64,000 nt of DNA, from contig CAVXTL010000010.1 of assembly GCA_963764665.1 (NCBI GenBank), forward strand, positions 1-64,000, given 5' to 3'. Under the pieces are notes generated by a model, which ran no database searches, had not been told where the DNA came from, and worked only from the letters and a program-made list of their open reading frames with translations. Below, piece after piece: positions 1 through 8,785 of this stretch. This stretch comes from JACVRW01 sp963764665. Its GTDB lineage: Bacteria; Actinomycetota; Thermoleophilia; Solirubrobacterales; Thermoleophilaceae. The translations under genes and the position numbers were made by a program. The stretch's first letter is position 1, and each line of letters begins with the position of its first letter.

Positions 1-884
1 ACGCCCCGCTCACGATCGGGGGCCACGAGGAGCCGGCCCAGGCCGTTCGCTCCAGGCCCGACGCGTCGATAGTCCAGGCGGCGCGCGCCGTGGCCGACGG
101 CCGAGCCGACGCGCTCGTGTCCGCGGGCAGCACGGGGCCCACGCTCGCGGCCGCGACGCTCCAGATCAGGCGCCTGCGCGGCGTGCACCGGCCGGCGCTC
201 GCGGTGCTCCTGCCGATTCCCGGCGGCCCGGTGCTCCTGCTCGACGCCGGGGCGAGCGTGGAGGCGCGTCCCGAGCATCTCGTGCAGTTCGCGTACATGG
301 GCGCGTGCTTCATGGAGGCGGTCTACGGACACGAGCGACCGCGGGTCGGCCTCCTGTCCGTGGGCGAGGAGTCCGGCAAGGGCACCCCCGCCGTCCTCAC
401 CGCCCGCGAGCGCATAGAGGGGGCGGGCGGACTCGAGTTCGTGGGCAACGTGGAGGGCTTCGACCTTCCCGGCGCCGGTGCGGACGTGGTGGTCACCGAC
501 GGCTTCACGGGGAACGTGGCGCTCAAGGTGCTGGAGGGCACCTCGCGGCTCGTGCGCGACTCGATCGCCGAAGCCGTCCGGTCCAGCCCCGTCTCGGCCC
601 TCGGCGGCCTGCTGATCCGCGGCAGGGTGGGAAAGCTGCGCGAGAAGCTCGATCCGGAGACGGTGGGCGGGGCGATCCTGCTCGGCCTGCGGAAGCCCGT
701 GGTGGTCGCGCACGGCAGCTTCGGGCCGCGCGGTATCGCCAGCGCGGTGGGCCTGGCCCGGCGCGCGGTGGACGAGGACATGGTGGGCCGCACCGCAGCC
801 GCCCTCGAGGCCGCCGGGGCATTGCGATCCGCGCGCGCTGGTAGCGTCGCCGAGGTGACGCCTGAGAGCGACGGCAGCGCCTAG
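1..884 (+). CDS. plsX: Phosphate acyltransferase PlsX, 5' end outside window
   Basis: PlsX makes acyl-phosphate from acyl-ACP and phosphate, the first step of bacterial phosphatidic acid synthesis. The frame is open from base 3 with no start codon that fits the family; the visible N-terminal part contains the PlsX-typical stretch RPDASIV followed by GRADALVSAGSTG and later VVTDGFTGNVALKVLEG. About 290 residues are visible of a family length near 330-350, so roughly 40-60 residues lie upstream of the window. A GTG at base 90 is internal to the conserved domain and is not the start. The acyl carrier protein gene follows after 7 bp, as in many bacteria, which supports the call. The C-terminal 20 residues look unconserved. 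Confidence 0.93.
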   Translation, partial: APLTIGGHEEPAQAVRSRPDASIVQAARAVADGRADALVSAGSTGPTLAAATLQIRRLRGVHRPALAVLLPIPGGPVLLLDAGASVEARPEHLVQFAYMGACFMEAVYGHERPRVGLLSVGEESGKGTPAVLTARERIEGAGGLEFVGNVEGFDLPGAGADVVVTDGFTGNVALKVLEGTSRLVRDSIAEAVRSSPVSALGGLLIRGRVGKLREKLDPETVGGAILLGLRKPVVVAHGSFGPRGIASAVGLARRAVDEDMVGRTAAALEAAGALRSARAGSVAEVTPESDGSA

Positions 885-891
885 ATCCTGC

Positions 892-1140
892 ATGGAGCGC
901 GAAGACGTACTGGAGCGCATTCGCCGGCATCTGTCGGCCGAGCTCGAGGTCGAGCCGGACCGGATCGCCGAGGGCACCCGGTTCCGGGAGGACCTGGAGG
1001 CGGACTCGCTCGATCTGGTGGAGCTCGTCGTCGAGCTGGAGGACAGCTACGGGATCCGGATCCCCGACGAGGAGGCGGCGAAGATCCTCACCGTCGGCCA
1101 GGCCGCCGACTTCGTAGCCGCCCATGCAGCAGAAGCGTGA
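892..1140 (+). CDS. acpP: Acyl carrier protein
   Basis: Carrier of growing acyl chains in type II fatty acid synthesis. The 82-residue product is acidic and has the phosphopantetheine attachment motif DSLDLVEL (Ser near residue 38), followed by a helix III segment ending in ILTVGQAADF. Length and motif fit AcpP. It sits 7 bp after plsX and its last codons overlap the start of rnc by 17 bp in another frame, so plsX-acpP-rnc are probably one transcript. No Shine-Dalgarno sequence stands out; the preceding stop and start are close enough for coupled translation. Confidence 0.95.
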   Translation: MEREDVLERIRRHLSAELEVEPDRIAEGTRFREDLEADSLDLVELVVELEDSYGIRIPDEEAAKILTVGQAADFVAAHAAEA

Positions 1141-1816
1141 GACGCTTCGCGATCTGCTCGAGGGGCTGCCGGACACGCTCCGGCAGCAGGTCTTCACGCA
1201 CGCCTCGTGGGTCGACCACAGGGCGGAGTCGTACGAGCGCCTCGCGTTCCTCGGGGACGTCGTCCTGAGCCTCGCCGTGTCCACCCACCTCTTCCCGCGC
1301 TTCGAGCGCCACGGGGCCGGCCGGCTGACCAAGGTGCGGGCGCAGGCCGTGAGCGGCGCCTCGTGCGCCCGCGTGGCCCGCGAGCTGGGGGTTCCGGACG
1401 CTCTCCGCGAGGCAGCTCCCGAGGGCGGGGCGGGCCGCGGCGCGGCCACGCTCGTGGAGTCCGAGCGCGTGCTCGCCTCGGTGTGCGAGGCGATCATCGG
1501 CGCCGCATACCTCGAGTTCGGGTTCGAGCGCACCGGTCCCGCGGTGGTGGCCTCGTTCGCCGACGAGATCGACGAGTCACTCGAGCACCCGGTGGACTAC
1601 AAGTCGGTGCTCCAGGAGCGGCTGGCGCGGCGCGCCGAGCTCGTGGACTACCGGACGGTCGCCGAGCAGGGCCCGGCGCACGATCGGAGCTTCGTGGTGG
1701 TGGCGGAGGTGGCAGGGCACGAGCTCGGCCGCGGCGAGGGAAAGACGAAGAAGGGCGCTGAGCAGGAAGCGGCGCTGCAGGCTCTCAGCGCGCTCGAAGA
1801 AGGAGCCTCCGCCTGA
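1124..1816 (+). CDS. rnc: Ribonuclease III with two altered catalytic residues
   Basis: Double-strand RNA endonuclease that processes rRNA precursors. The 230-residue protein has the usual layout: endonuclease domain (about 1-145) and a dsRNA-binding domain (about 160-228, with GEGKTKKGAEQEAA). In the signature helix the sequence reads ERLAFLGD, so the metal-ligand Glu equivalent to E. coli E41 is Ala41, while Asp45 is kept. In the second motif VLASVCEAIIG the equivalent of D114 is Ser119 and the equivalent of E117 (Glu122) is kept. Thus two of the four acidic active-site residues are missing although the rest is well preserved. Its stop overlaps the smc start by one base. Confidence 0.93.
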   Translation: MQQKRETLRDLLEGLPDTLRQQVFTHASWVDHRAESYERLAFLGDVVLSLAVSTHLFPRFERHGAGRLTKVRAQAVSGASCARVARELGVPDALREAAPEGGAGRGAATLVESERVLASVCEAIIGAAYLEFGFERTGPAVVASFADEIDESLEHPVDYKSVLQERLARRAELVDYRTVAEQGPAHDRSFVVVAEVAGHELGRGEGKTKKGAEQEAALQALSALEEGASA

Positions 1817-4800
1817 TGCATCTCAGGTCGATCGCAATGAAGGGCTTCAAGTCCTTCCCCTCGCGCACCAAGCTCGAGTTCGGTCCGGGCGTGTCCGTGA
1901 TCGTCGGGCCGAACGGCTCGGGCAAGTCGAACATCACCGACGGCGTGCTCTGGGCGCTCGGCGAGCAGAGCCCGCTGGCCGTCCGCGGCCAGACGATGAA
2001 GGACGTGATCTTCGCCGGCGGCCACGGCGTGGGCGGCTCGGGCGCGGCCGAGGTGGAGGTCGTGATCGACAACTCCGACGGTGCGCTGCCCACCGACTTC
2101 TCCGAGATCTCGATCGTCCGGCGCCTCGGCCGCGACGGTGAGGGCGAGTACCGCCTGAACGGCGCGCGCTGCCGGCTGGTGGACGTGCTCGAGGTGCTCT
2201 CGGACTCCGGGCTCGGCAAGGAGATGCACTCGGTCGTCTCTCAGGGCAAGGTGGAGCAGATCGTGCTCTCGCGGCCCAAGGAGCGGCGCCTCATGATCGA
2301 GGAGGCGGCGGGGCTCGGCAAGCACCGCAAGCGCCGCCGCCGCGCGCAGCTGAAGCTGGAGCGCACCGAGGAGAATCTCTCCCGCGCACTCGACGTGGAG
2401 CGCGAGGCGCGCTCGCGGCTCAGGCCGCTCAAGCGCCAGGCCGAGGCCGCCGAGCTGCACGAGCGGATCGAGCGCCAGTCGCTCGAGGCGCGGATGGCGC
2501 TGGCCGCCGACTCCGCGCGCACCGCGCGCGCCGACCTTGCTGCGGCCGAGGCGCGCGCAGTAGCCGCCCGGGCCGAGCGCGACGAGGCGGAGCGGCTGTT
2601 GGCCGACGTGGCGGGCCGCCGCGAGGCGGCCGAGCAGGCGTTCGCCGCCCAGAGCCGCGAGCGCGAGCAGCTCCAGGCCCGTCGCTTCGACGCGGGCTCC
2701 GCCGCCGAGCGGATCCAGATGCGCCTCGAGCGGGTGCGCGACCAGGCGGGCGCCGCCGAGGACCGGCGCGAGCGGCGCACGCGCCAGCTCGCCCTGCTCG
2801 AGTCCGAATCCCCGGAGCCGCAGGATCAGGCCGACAAGCTGCCCGACGCCGAGCTGCCGCGCCTGCCCGACGAGGGCGACGAGGCGGCCCGGGCCGCCTG
2901 GGACGCCCTCTCCGCGGGGGAGCGCATGCGGGCCCTGGAGCTCGAGCTGGAGCGCCTGGACGCCGACGCCGAGGAGCGCCGCGGCCGCGAGCTGGCGACC
3001 CTGGATGCCGCGCTCGTCGCCGCTCGGGCGCGTGCGACCGAGCTGGGCACCGCCGTGACCGACCGACGCGCGGCGCTCGACGCCGCCGAGAGCGCCGCCG
3101 AGGATGCGAGGACGCGCCGTCGCGAGGCCGAGCAGGCTGTGCAGGCCGCCCGCTCGCGGGCCGCCGACGCGGGCGCCGAGCTTGCCGCGCTCAACCGCCT
3201 GGTGCGCGGCGCCGGCGCTGCCCCTGGCGGCGAGCCGGCGCTGGTGGAGGGACTCAAGGCCGAGCCAGGGTACGAGCCCGCGCTCTCGGCAGCTCTCGGC
3301 GCCCGCCTCACCGCCGCGCTGGTCGAGGACCTCCCCGCGGGCGAGCGGCTGCTCGACGGCGCGGACGGCTCCGGGGCCACTGCGCTCGTGGCGTCGCGAG
3401 CCCACGGACGCCCGGCGGGACAGTCGCCCGTGGCCGGCGCCAAGCGCCTGCTCGCGCACGTGACCCCCGAGAAGCGGGTGGCGCGCCTCGCCGAGCGGCT
3501 CCTGGGCGACGTGTGGGTGGTGGACTCGCTGAACTCGGTCTCGGCCTCGTTCCGAGGGGTGGCCGTCACCCGCTCGGGCCGCCTGCTCGACGCAGCCACC
3601 GGCGAGCTCTCGCAGGCGCCGGCCGGCGGGGGAGAGCGACTGCTCGAGGAGGTGGGCCGGCGCGACCAGCTCGTGGCGGACTCCGAGGCGGCGGCGGCCG
3701 AGGAGACCGAGGCCCAGGCGACCGTCAAGGGCGCCGTGGAAGCGGTGGCCGGCGCCGACGCCGCGCGCGAGGAGGCCGAGGCGGCGCTCCGCCGCGCGGC
3801 GCGCGAGCACACGGAGGCCACCGACGAGGCCGAGCGGGCGCAGTGGCTGCTCGAGCGCAGGCGCGAGAGCGCCGACGAGGGGCCGGACGGCGTGCGCCGG
3901 GCCGGTCTGAGCGCCGACCTCCGCGCCGAGCGCCGGATGGCCGAGCGCGCGGAGCGCGAGCGGACCGAGCGCAGGAACACGCTGGTCGCGCTGAGGACCG
4001 GCATCGAGGCCGACGCCGATCTCAGCCGGGCCGCCGAGCGCGCAGCGCGGGCGCTCGAAGCCGCGCTGGCGGCTGTGGAGGCCAGGCGCGACGCGCTTGG
4101 CGCGGAGCTGGAGGCGGGGGCCGCGGCCGGCGATGAGACCGCCGCGGCGCTGCGCGCCTGCGCGCACGAGGAGGCCGAGCTTCAGGGCAGGCTCAGGCGA
4201 GCCAGCGAGGCGGTCACCGAGAGCGAGGTGTCCGCGCAGCAGTCGCGCGACGCCTCCGCCGACGTCGAGCGCGAGCTCGGCGAGCTGGCGGGACGGCTGG
4301 GCCTCGAGCCCGAGCCGGCCGCCGACCCGCTGCCCGACGAGGAGCGTGCGGCGCTGACCTCGCGGGTGGAGCGCCTGCGTGCGCGACGCGAGCAGCTGGG
4401 CCCGGTCAACCCACTTGCCGGCCAGGAGTACGAGGAGGCCGTGGCGCACGTTGAGGAGCTCGAGGAGCAGCGACGCGATCTCGAGGCCGCCCTGGCCGAG
4501 CTCGAGGGTCTGATCAAGGAGACCGACCGGCGCATCAAGGAGAGCTTCGAGGAGACGTTCACCGCCGCGGCACGGAACTTCGAGGACGTGGTCGAGCACC
4601 TGTTCCCCGGCGGTCGCGGCCGGCTGCGCCTCGTGCGCGCCGACCAGGTGCCGCGCCCGGTGGTCGGAGGCGAGGTGCCCGCCGGCGACGAGGAGGAGGC
4701 GTCCGAGGAGGATCAGGACGGCGCGGAGGAGCCCGAGATGGGGGTGGAGATCGAGGTCACGCCACCCGGCAAGTCCACGAAGCGGCTGTCGCTCCTGTCC

Positions 4801-5097
4801 GGCGGCGAGAAGTCGCTCGTGGCGCTCGCGTTCATGTTCGCGGTGTTCCTCGCCCGGCCGTGCCCGTTCTACATCCTCGACGAAGTCGAGGCCGCGCTGG
4901 ACGACATCAACATCGACCGCTTCCTCGAGCTGGTGCGCCGCTACGCCGACCGCGCCCAGTTCATCGTGGTCACGCACCAGAAGCGCACGATGGACGCCGC
5001 CGACACGCTCTACGGCGTGAGCATGGGCGGCGACGGGGTCTCGCAGGTGGTGTCGCGCAAGCTCGCCGGGCGGCCGGTCGAGGAAGCCGCCGCCTAG
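1816..5097 (+). CDS. smc: Chromosome segregation ATPase SMC
   Basis: Condensin core that compacts and segregates the chromosome with ScpA/ScpB. The 1093-residue protein has an N-terminal head with Walker A GPNGSGKSN (31-39), two long Glu/Arg/Ala-rich coiled coils, a hinge near residues 455-580, and a C-terminal head with the ABC signature LLSGGEKSLVALAF and Walker B FYILDEVEAALDD. A short acidic insert (GDEEEASEEDQDGAEE, around residue 960) lies just before the C-terminal signature. It starts at an ATG that shares one base with the rnc stop, so it is translationally linked to rnc. The rnc-smc-ftsY order is common in bacteria. The long open frames on the opposite strand here are composition artefacts. 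Confidence 0.97.
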   Translation: MHLRSIAMKGFKSFPSRTKLEFGPGVSVIVGPNGSGKSNITDGVLWALGEQSPLAVRGQTMKDVIFAGGHGVGGSGAAEVEVVIDNSDGALPTDFSEISIVRRLGRDGEGEYRLNGARCRLVDVLEVLSDSGLGKEMHSVVSQGKVEQIVLSRPKERRLMIEEAAGLGKHRKRRRRAQLKLERTEENLSRALDVEREARSRLRPLKRQAEAAELHERIERQSLEARMALAADSARTARADLAAAEARAVAARAERDEAERLLADVAGRREAAEQAFAAQSREREQLQARRFDAGSAAERIQMRLERVRDQAGAAEDRRERRTRQLALLESESPEPQDQADKLPDAELPRLPDEGDEAARAAWDALSAGERMRALELELERLDADAEERRGRELATLDAALVAARARATELGTAVTDRRAALDAAESAAEDARTRRREAEQAVQAARSRAADAGAELAALNRLVRGAGAAPGGEPALVEGLKAEPGYEPALSAALGARLTAALVEDLPAGERLLDGADGSGATALVASRAHGRPAGQSPVAGAKRLLAHVTPEKRVARLAERLLGDVWVVDSLNSVSASFRGVAVTRSGRLLDAATGELSQAPAGGGERLLEEVGRRDQLVADSEAAAAEETEAQATVKGAVEAVAGADAAREEAEAALRRAAREHTEATDEAERAQWLLERRRESADEGPDGVRRAGLSADLRAERRMAERAERERTERRNTLVALRTGIEADADLSRAAERAARALEAALAAVEARRDALGAELEAGAAAGDETAAALRACAHEEAELQGRLRRASEAVTESEVSAQQSRDASADVERELGELAGRLGLEPEPAADPLPDEERAALTSRVERLRARREQLGPVNPLAGQEYEEAVAHVEELEEQRRDLEAALAELEGLIKETDRRIKESFEETFTAAARNFEDVVEHLFPGGRGRLRLVRADQVPRPVVGGEVPAGDEEEASEEDQDGAEEPEMGVEIEVTPPGKSTKRLSLLSGGEKSLVALAFMFAVFLARPCPFYILDEVEAALDDINIDRFLELVRRYADRAQFIVVTHQKRTMDAADTLYGVSMGGDGVSQVVSRKLAGRPVEEAAA

Positions 5098-5115
5098 CCG
5101 GCGCGCCGGCGCGCC

Positions 5116-5121
5116 TATCCT
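5116..5121 (+). promoter_or_regulatory. -10 box of ftsY, leaderless geometry
   Basis: TATCCT ends 9 nt before the ftsY ATG. A transcript starting at the usual distance would begin at or next to the start codon. No Shine-Dalgarno sequence precedes the gene. Confidence 0.6.
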
Positions 5122-5130
5122 CAGCGCGCC

Positions 5131-6123
5131 ATGGCCCGAAGCTGGCAGGAACTGTTCGCCACCGGCGAGGAACCGGAGGCCGCCGAGCCCACCGAGGAGG
5201 ACGGGCAACGCCGTGGCGGGTTCTTCCGCCGCCTGCGCGACAACATGTCGAAGACCCGCGAGGCGCTGGGCGCCGAGCTGCAGGCCACGATGTTCCAGTC
5301 GCTCGACGAGGAGGCCTTCGAGCACCTGGAGGAGACGCTCATCTACGCGGACGTGGGCGCCCCGACCACGGCGCGGATCGTGGAGCGGCTGGAGGCCGAG
5401 GCCGCGGGCGGGGAGCTGACCGGCGGCGAGGACCTCACCCGGCGACTTCGGGAGCTGCTCGCCGAGACCGCCCGGTTGGAGGGCGACACGATCCCGCTGA
5501 CCGCGCAGCCCACGGTGATACTGGTCACCGGCGTCAACGGCAGCGGCAAGACCACGACCTGCGGCAAGATGGCCTGGCACCTCCAGAAGGAGATCGGGCG
5601 CTCGGTGCTGCTGGCGGCGGGCGACACGTTCCGGGCCGCGGCGGCCGAGCAGCTCACCCTGTGGGCCGAGCGGGCGGGCTGCGAGATCGTGCGCGGCGAG
5701 GCGGGCTCCGACCCGGGCGCCGTGGTGTACGACGCGCTCGACGCCGCGGAGTCGCGCGGCCACGACGTGGTGATCGTGGACACCGCGGGCCGGCTCCACA
5801 CCCAGCAGCACCTGATGGACGAGCTGCGCAAGATCCGAAAGGTGATCGCCGGGCGGATCGGCGACGCGCCGCACGAGACGCTGCTCACGATCGACGCCAC
5901 CACCGGCCAGAACGGGCTGCGCCAGGCGCTGCTCTTCCGCGACGCGGTCGACGTGACCGGGATCGCGCTGACGAAGCTCGACGGCACCGCCAAGGGCGGG
6001 ATCGCCCTGGCCATCGCGCAGGAGCTCGAGGTGCCGGTCAAGCTGATCGGCGTGGGGGAGGCCCTCGAGGACCTGCGCCCGTTCGACGCCGACGACTTCG
6101 CCGCGGCGATCCTCGCGCCGTAG
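5131..6123 (+). CDS. ftsY: Signal recognition particle receptor FtsY
   Basis: Membrane-associated GTPase that docks SRP-bound ribosomes at the translocon by pairing with Ffh. The 330-residue protein has a short acidic N-terminal A region (residues 10-30, Glu-rich), an N domain helix bundle (about 35-120) and a G domain with P-loop GVNGSGKTTT (134-143), the family motif DTFRAAAAEQL, DTAGR and TKLDGTAKGG. Everything needed for NG-domain function is present. ATG at 5131 follows a -10-like TATCCT by 9 nt and lacks a Shine-Dalgarno, so a leaderless transcript is likely even though smc ends only 33 bp upstream. Its stop is overlapped by the next gene (TAGTG). Confidence 0.96.
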   Translation: MARSWQELFATGEEPEAAEPTEEDGQRRGGFFRRLRDNMSKTREALGAELQATMFQSLDEEAFEHLEETLIYADVGAPTTARIVERLEAEAAGGELTGGEDLTRRLRELLAETARLEGDTIPLTAQPTVILVTGVNGSGKTTTCGKMAWHLQKEIGRSVLLAAGDTFRAAAAEQLTLWAERAGCEIVRGEAGSDPGAVVYDALDAAESRGHDVVIVDTAGRLHTQQHLMDELRKIRKVIAGRIGDAPHETLLTIDATTGQNGLRQALLFRDAVDVTGIALTKLDGTAKGGIALAIAQELEVPVKLIGVGEALEDLRPFDADDFAAAILAP

Positions 6124-6965
6124 TGGGTCCGCTGCTGGTCACGGGCGGGAGCGGCTTCCTCGGAGGCGAGCTGCTGCGTCAGGCGCAGGGCCGCCCACTG
6201 GCGGCCACCTACCTCTCGGGCAGGCCGGACGGCCCCCAGGCCGTCGAATGGATCGAGCTGGACGTGCGCGACGAGGCCGGTGTGCGCTCCGCGATCGCAC
6301 GCGTGCGGCCCGCTGCCGTAATCCATACGGCCTACCGCCAGGACGGCGAGGGCGCGCGGGAGACCACCGTGGACGGCGCGGGCGCAGTGGCGCGGGCGGC
6401 CGCGGCGGTGGGTGCTCGGCTCGTCCACATGTCGAGCGACGTGATCTTCGACGGCACCAAGCCCACCGCCTACGACGAGCTCGACCCGCCTTCCCCGATC
6501 ACCGACTACGGACGTGCCAAGGCCGATGCGGAGCACGTGGTGGCCGAGGCGCACCCGGAGGCGCTGCTCGTCCGTACCTCGCTGATCTACGGCCACGGGC
6601 ACAGCCGGCACGAGCGCCTGGCGCTCGAGGCCGCGCGCGGCGAGGGCGAGCTCGCGTTCTTCGACGACGAGCTGCGCTGTCCGGCCGCCGTGGACGATCT
6701 CGCCGCGGCCCTGCTCGAGCTCGTGGACCGCGCCGAGTCGGGCGTGCTCAACGTGGCCGGCCGCGAGGTGGTGAGCCGCTACGAGTTCGCATGCCTCGTG
6801 GCGGGCGGCGCCGGTCTCCCGTCCGATCAGATCCGCCGCGCGTCGATCGCGGAGTCGGGCCTCACCCGGCCGGGAAACTGCGCGCTGACGAGCGCGCGCG
6901 CCGCCGGACTGCTCCAAACACGCATGCGCGGACCGCGCGAGCGCCTGTCCATTCCCGCCGAATAG
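6123..6965 (+). CDS. SDR-family sugar-nucleotide reductase, RmlD-like
   Basis: The protein has an N-terminal Rossmann motif LLVTGGSGFLGGELL, a conserved SSDVIFDG segment, the active-site pattern YGRAKADAE (Tyr and Lys of the extended SDR YxxxK motif) and a C-terminal part typical of dTDP-4-dehydrorhamnose reductases. Such enzymes reduce the 4-keto group of dTDP-sugars using NAD(P)H. No other rhamnose-pathway gene is beside it, so the substrate is uncertain and the RmlD name is not applied. I chose the GTG at 6123, overlapping the ftsY stop by one base, giving 280 residues; this keeps the glycine motif at the expected position. Translation is probably coupled to ftsY. Confidence 0.85.
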   Translation: MGPLLVTGGSGFLGGELLRQAQGRPLAATYLSGRPDGPQAVEWIELDVRDEAGVRSAIARVRPAAVIHTAYRQDGEGARETTVDGAGAVARAAAAVGARLVHMSSDVIFDGTKPTAYDELDPPSPITDYGRAKADAEHVVAEAHPEALLVRTSLIYGHGHSRHERLALEAARGEGELAFFDDELRCPAAVDDLAAALLELVDRAESGVLNVAGREVVSRYEFACLVAGGAGLPSDQIRRASIAESGLTRPGNCALTSARAAGLLQTRMRGPRERLSIPAE

Positions 6966-6992
6966 CGGGAATAGCGCCCGCAGTCCGTCAGA

Positions 6993-7430
6993 ATGTGCTG
7001 GAGCATGGACGACTGGGTTCTCTGGATGATCGCCGCCGGTGTGCTGGCGGTGGGCGAGATCGCGACGCTGGGGTTCTTCCTCGGCCCGATCGCCGTGGCC
7101 GCGCTCGTCACGGCGGGCGTGGCCCTCGCCGGCGCCGGGGTGGCGATCCAGCTGGTGGTCTTCACGCTCGTGTCGGCATCGTCGGTGGCCGTTCTGCGGC
7201 CGATCGCGCGCAGGCACCTGCACACGCCGCCGCAGCTGCGCACTGGCGCGGCGGCCCTGGTGGGCACGCGGGCGCTGGTGCTCGAGCGAGTGGACTCGGA
7301 CGGCGGGTGCGTCAAGATCGGCGGCGAGGTCTGGTCGGCGCGTGCGTACGACGAGGACGAGGTGATGGAGCCCGGGACCCGGGTGGACGTGCTCAAGATC
7401 GACGGCGCCACCGCGCTCGTCTCGGAATAG
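6993..7430 (+). CDS. NfeD-like membrane protein
   Basis: A small membrane protein of the NfeD family, whose members associate with SPFH/stomatin proteins. Two or three hydrophobic segments occupy roughly residues 8-70 and a beta-rich OB-fold soluble domain follows (about 80-145, with VGTRALVLERVDSDGGCVKIGGE). No serine-protease domain is present, so it is the short NfeD form. The SPFH gene begins 14 bp downstream, the classic partner arrangement. ATG codons at 6993 and 7005 are both possible; the second gives a product beginning MDDWVLW and may be the true start. Confidence 0.85.
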   Translation: MCWSMDDWVLWMIAAGVLAVGEIATLGFFLGPIAVAALVTAGVALAGAGVAIQLVVFTLVSASSVAVLRPIARRHLHTPPQLRTGAAALVGTRALVLERVDSDGGCVKIGGEVWSARAYDEDEVMEPGTRVDVLKIDGATALVSE

Positions 7431-7444
7431 GGAGGTACTGGGAC

Positions 7445-8350
7445 GTGGCAACTCTGATCGTGCTAGTGGTAGTCGCGCTTGTCGTGCTGGTCACGCTTTC
7501 GCGGGGAATTCGCATCGTGCCGCAGGCGCGCGCGGGGATCGTGGAGCGGCTGGGCCGCTACCACCGGACCCTCGACGCCGGGCTGACGCTGGTGGTCCCG
7601 TACGTGGACCGCGTCAAGCCGCTGATCGACCTGCGCGAGACGGTGGTCTCGTTCCCGCCGCAGCCGGTGATCACCGAGGACAACCTCGTGATCCAGATCG
7701 ACACCGTCATCTACTTCCAGGTCACCGACCCCAAGGCGGCGACCTATGAGATCGCCGACTACATCGCCGCGATCGAGCAGCTCACGGTCACCACGCTGCG
7801 AAACGTGATCGGCGGGATGACGCTCGAGGAGACGCTGACCTCAAGGGACAAGGTGAGCGCCGCACTCCGGATCGTGCTCGACGAGGCCACCGGGAAGTGG
7901 GGCATCCGCGTCAACCGGGTGGAGCTCAAGGCGGTGGACCCGCCGATCTCGATCCAGGAGGCCATGGAGAAGCAGATGCGCGCCGAGCGCGACCGCCGCG
8001 CCACGATCCTCACCGCCGAGGGCATCAAGCAGTCCCAGATCCTCACCGCGGAGGGCGAGAAGCAGAGCGCCATCCTGCGCGCCGAGGGCCGCCGCGAGTC
8101 GCAGATCCTCGAGGCCGAGGGGCAGTCGAAGGCGATCGAGACGGTCTTCGAGGCGATCCACCGCGGCGACGCCGACCAGAAGCTGCTCGCCTACCAGTAC
8201 CTCCAGGTGCTTCCCCAGATAGCCCAGGGCGAGTCGAACAAGGTGTGGATCATCCCGAGCGAGGTCACGCAGGCGCTCTCGAACCTGAGCTCGGCGCTTC
8301 CGAAGGCGCCCGAGCCGCCGAAGCCGCCGCCCCCGCCACCGCCTGAGTAG
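7445..8350 (+). CDS. SPFH/band 7 (stomatin-like) membrane protein
   Basis: A membrane scaffold protein of the stomatin/QmcA group, thought to organise lipid microdomains. One N-terminal membrane helix (about residues 2-20, rich in Val and Leu) is followed by the SPFH domain (PQARAGIVERLGRYHRTL, then VDPPISIQEAMEKQMRAER) and a coiled coil with a repeated TAEGxKQSxIL pattern near 180-230. The C-terminus is proline-rich (PPKPPPPPPPE). The GTG at 7445 is preceded by a clear Shine-Dalgarno GGAGGT at 7431-7436, which fixes the 301-residue start. It forms an operon with the NfeD-like gene just upstream. Confidence 0.93.
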   Translation: MATLIVLVVVALVVLVTLSRGIRIVPQARAGIVERLGRYHRTLDAGLTLVVPYVDRVKPLIDLRETVVSFPPQPVITEDNLVIQIDTVIYFQVTDPKAATYEIADYIAAIEQLTVTTLRNVIGGMTLEETLTSRDKVSAALRIVLDEATGKWGIRVNRVELKAVDPPISIQEAMEKQMRAERDRRATILTAEGIKQSQILTAEGEKQSAILRAEGRRESQILEAEGQSKAIETVFEAIHRGDADQKLLAYQYLQVLPQIAQGESNKVWIIPSEVTQALSNLSSALPKAPEPPKPPPPPPPE

Positions 8351-8353
8351 GCC

Positions 8354-8773
8354 TTGCCGCCCTCGAAGACCGATCTGCTCGAAGAGCTCGCGGCGCGCTG
8401 GGCGCGCGGCGACCGCGCGGCGGTCGAGGAGCTTCTGCACCCCGAGGTCGAGATCGACATGACCGTCCGGGTGATGAACCCCGAGGTGTATCGGGGCTAC
8501 GAGGGCCTGTGGCGCTACGCCGCGGACATCACCGAGCTCTGGGAGTACGGCGAGACGGAGGTGCACCGCCGCATCGAACGCGGCGACGAGGCGCTCGAGC
8601 TCGTCACCACGCCGATGCGAGCGCGTGCGAGCGGCGTGGAGTTCGCCCAGCCGATCGCACAGCGCTACCGGTTCGAGGACGGACGCGTGATCCGGATGAC
8701 GATGCTGATCGACGTGGACCGGGCGGTGGCGGACTTCGAGGCTGGCCGCCCGCCACACCCGCCCGACGAGTAG
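8354..8773 (+). CDS. NTF2-like (SnoaL-type) protein
   Basis: A 139-residue single-domain protein of the NTF2-like fold. It shows the family start (LLEELAARWARGD, then LLHPEVEID), a central VYRGYEGLWRYAADI and a C-terminal FEDGRVIRMTMLIDVDRAV, which match SnoaL-like polyketide cyclase relatives. Catalytic function cannot be assigned; many members are binding proteins or small hydrolases/isomerases. The likely start is TTG at 8354, three bases after the SPFH stop, so it may be the last gene of the nfeD-SPFH unit. Its TAG stop also forms part of the -10 box of ffh. Confidence 0.75.
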   Translation: MPPSKTDLLEELAARWARGDRAAVEELLHPEVEIDMTVRVMNPEVYRGYEGLWRYAADITELWEYGETEVHRRIERGDEALELVTTPMRARASGVEFAQPIAQRYRFEDGRVIRMTMLIDVDRAVADFEAGRPPHPPDE

Positions 8774-8776
8774 CCT
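8771..8776 (+). promoter_or_regulatory. -10 box of ffh built on the upstream stop codon
   Basis: TAGCCT ends 9 nt before the ffh ATG; its first three bases are the stop codon of the NTF2-like gene. The geometry matches the other leaderless-type starts in the window. Confidence 0.55.
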
Positions 8777-8785
8777 CATTCGCCG

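Noticed and set aside
1648..5874. Open frame of about 1400 codons on the minus strand across rnc, smc and ftsY
   Set aside because: It mirrors strongly coding plus-strand genes, has shadow composition (Arg, Leu, Gly, Ala) and no conserved motif; it is caused by the high GC content.
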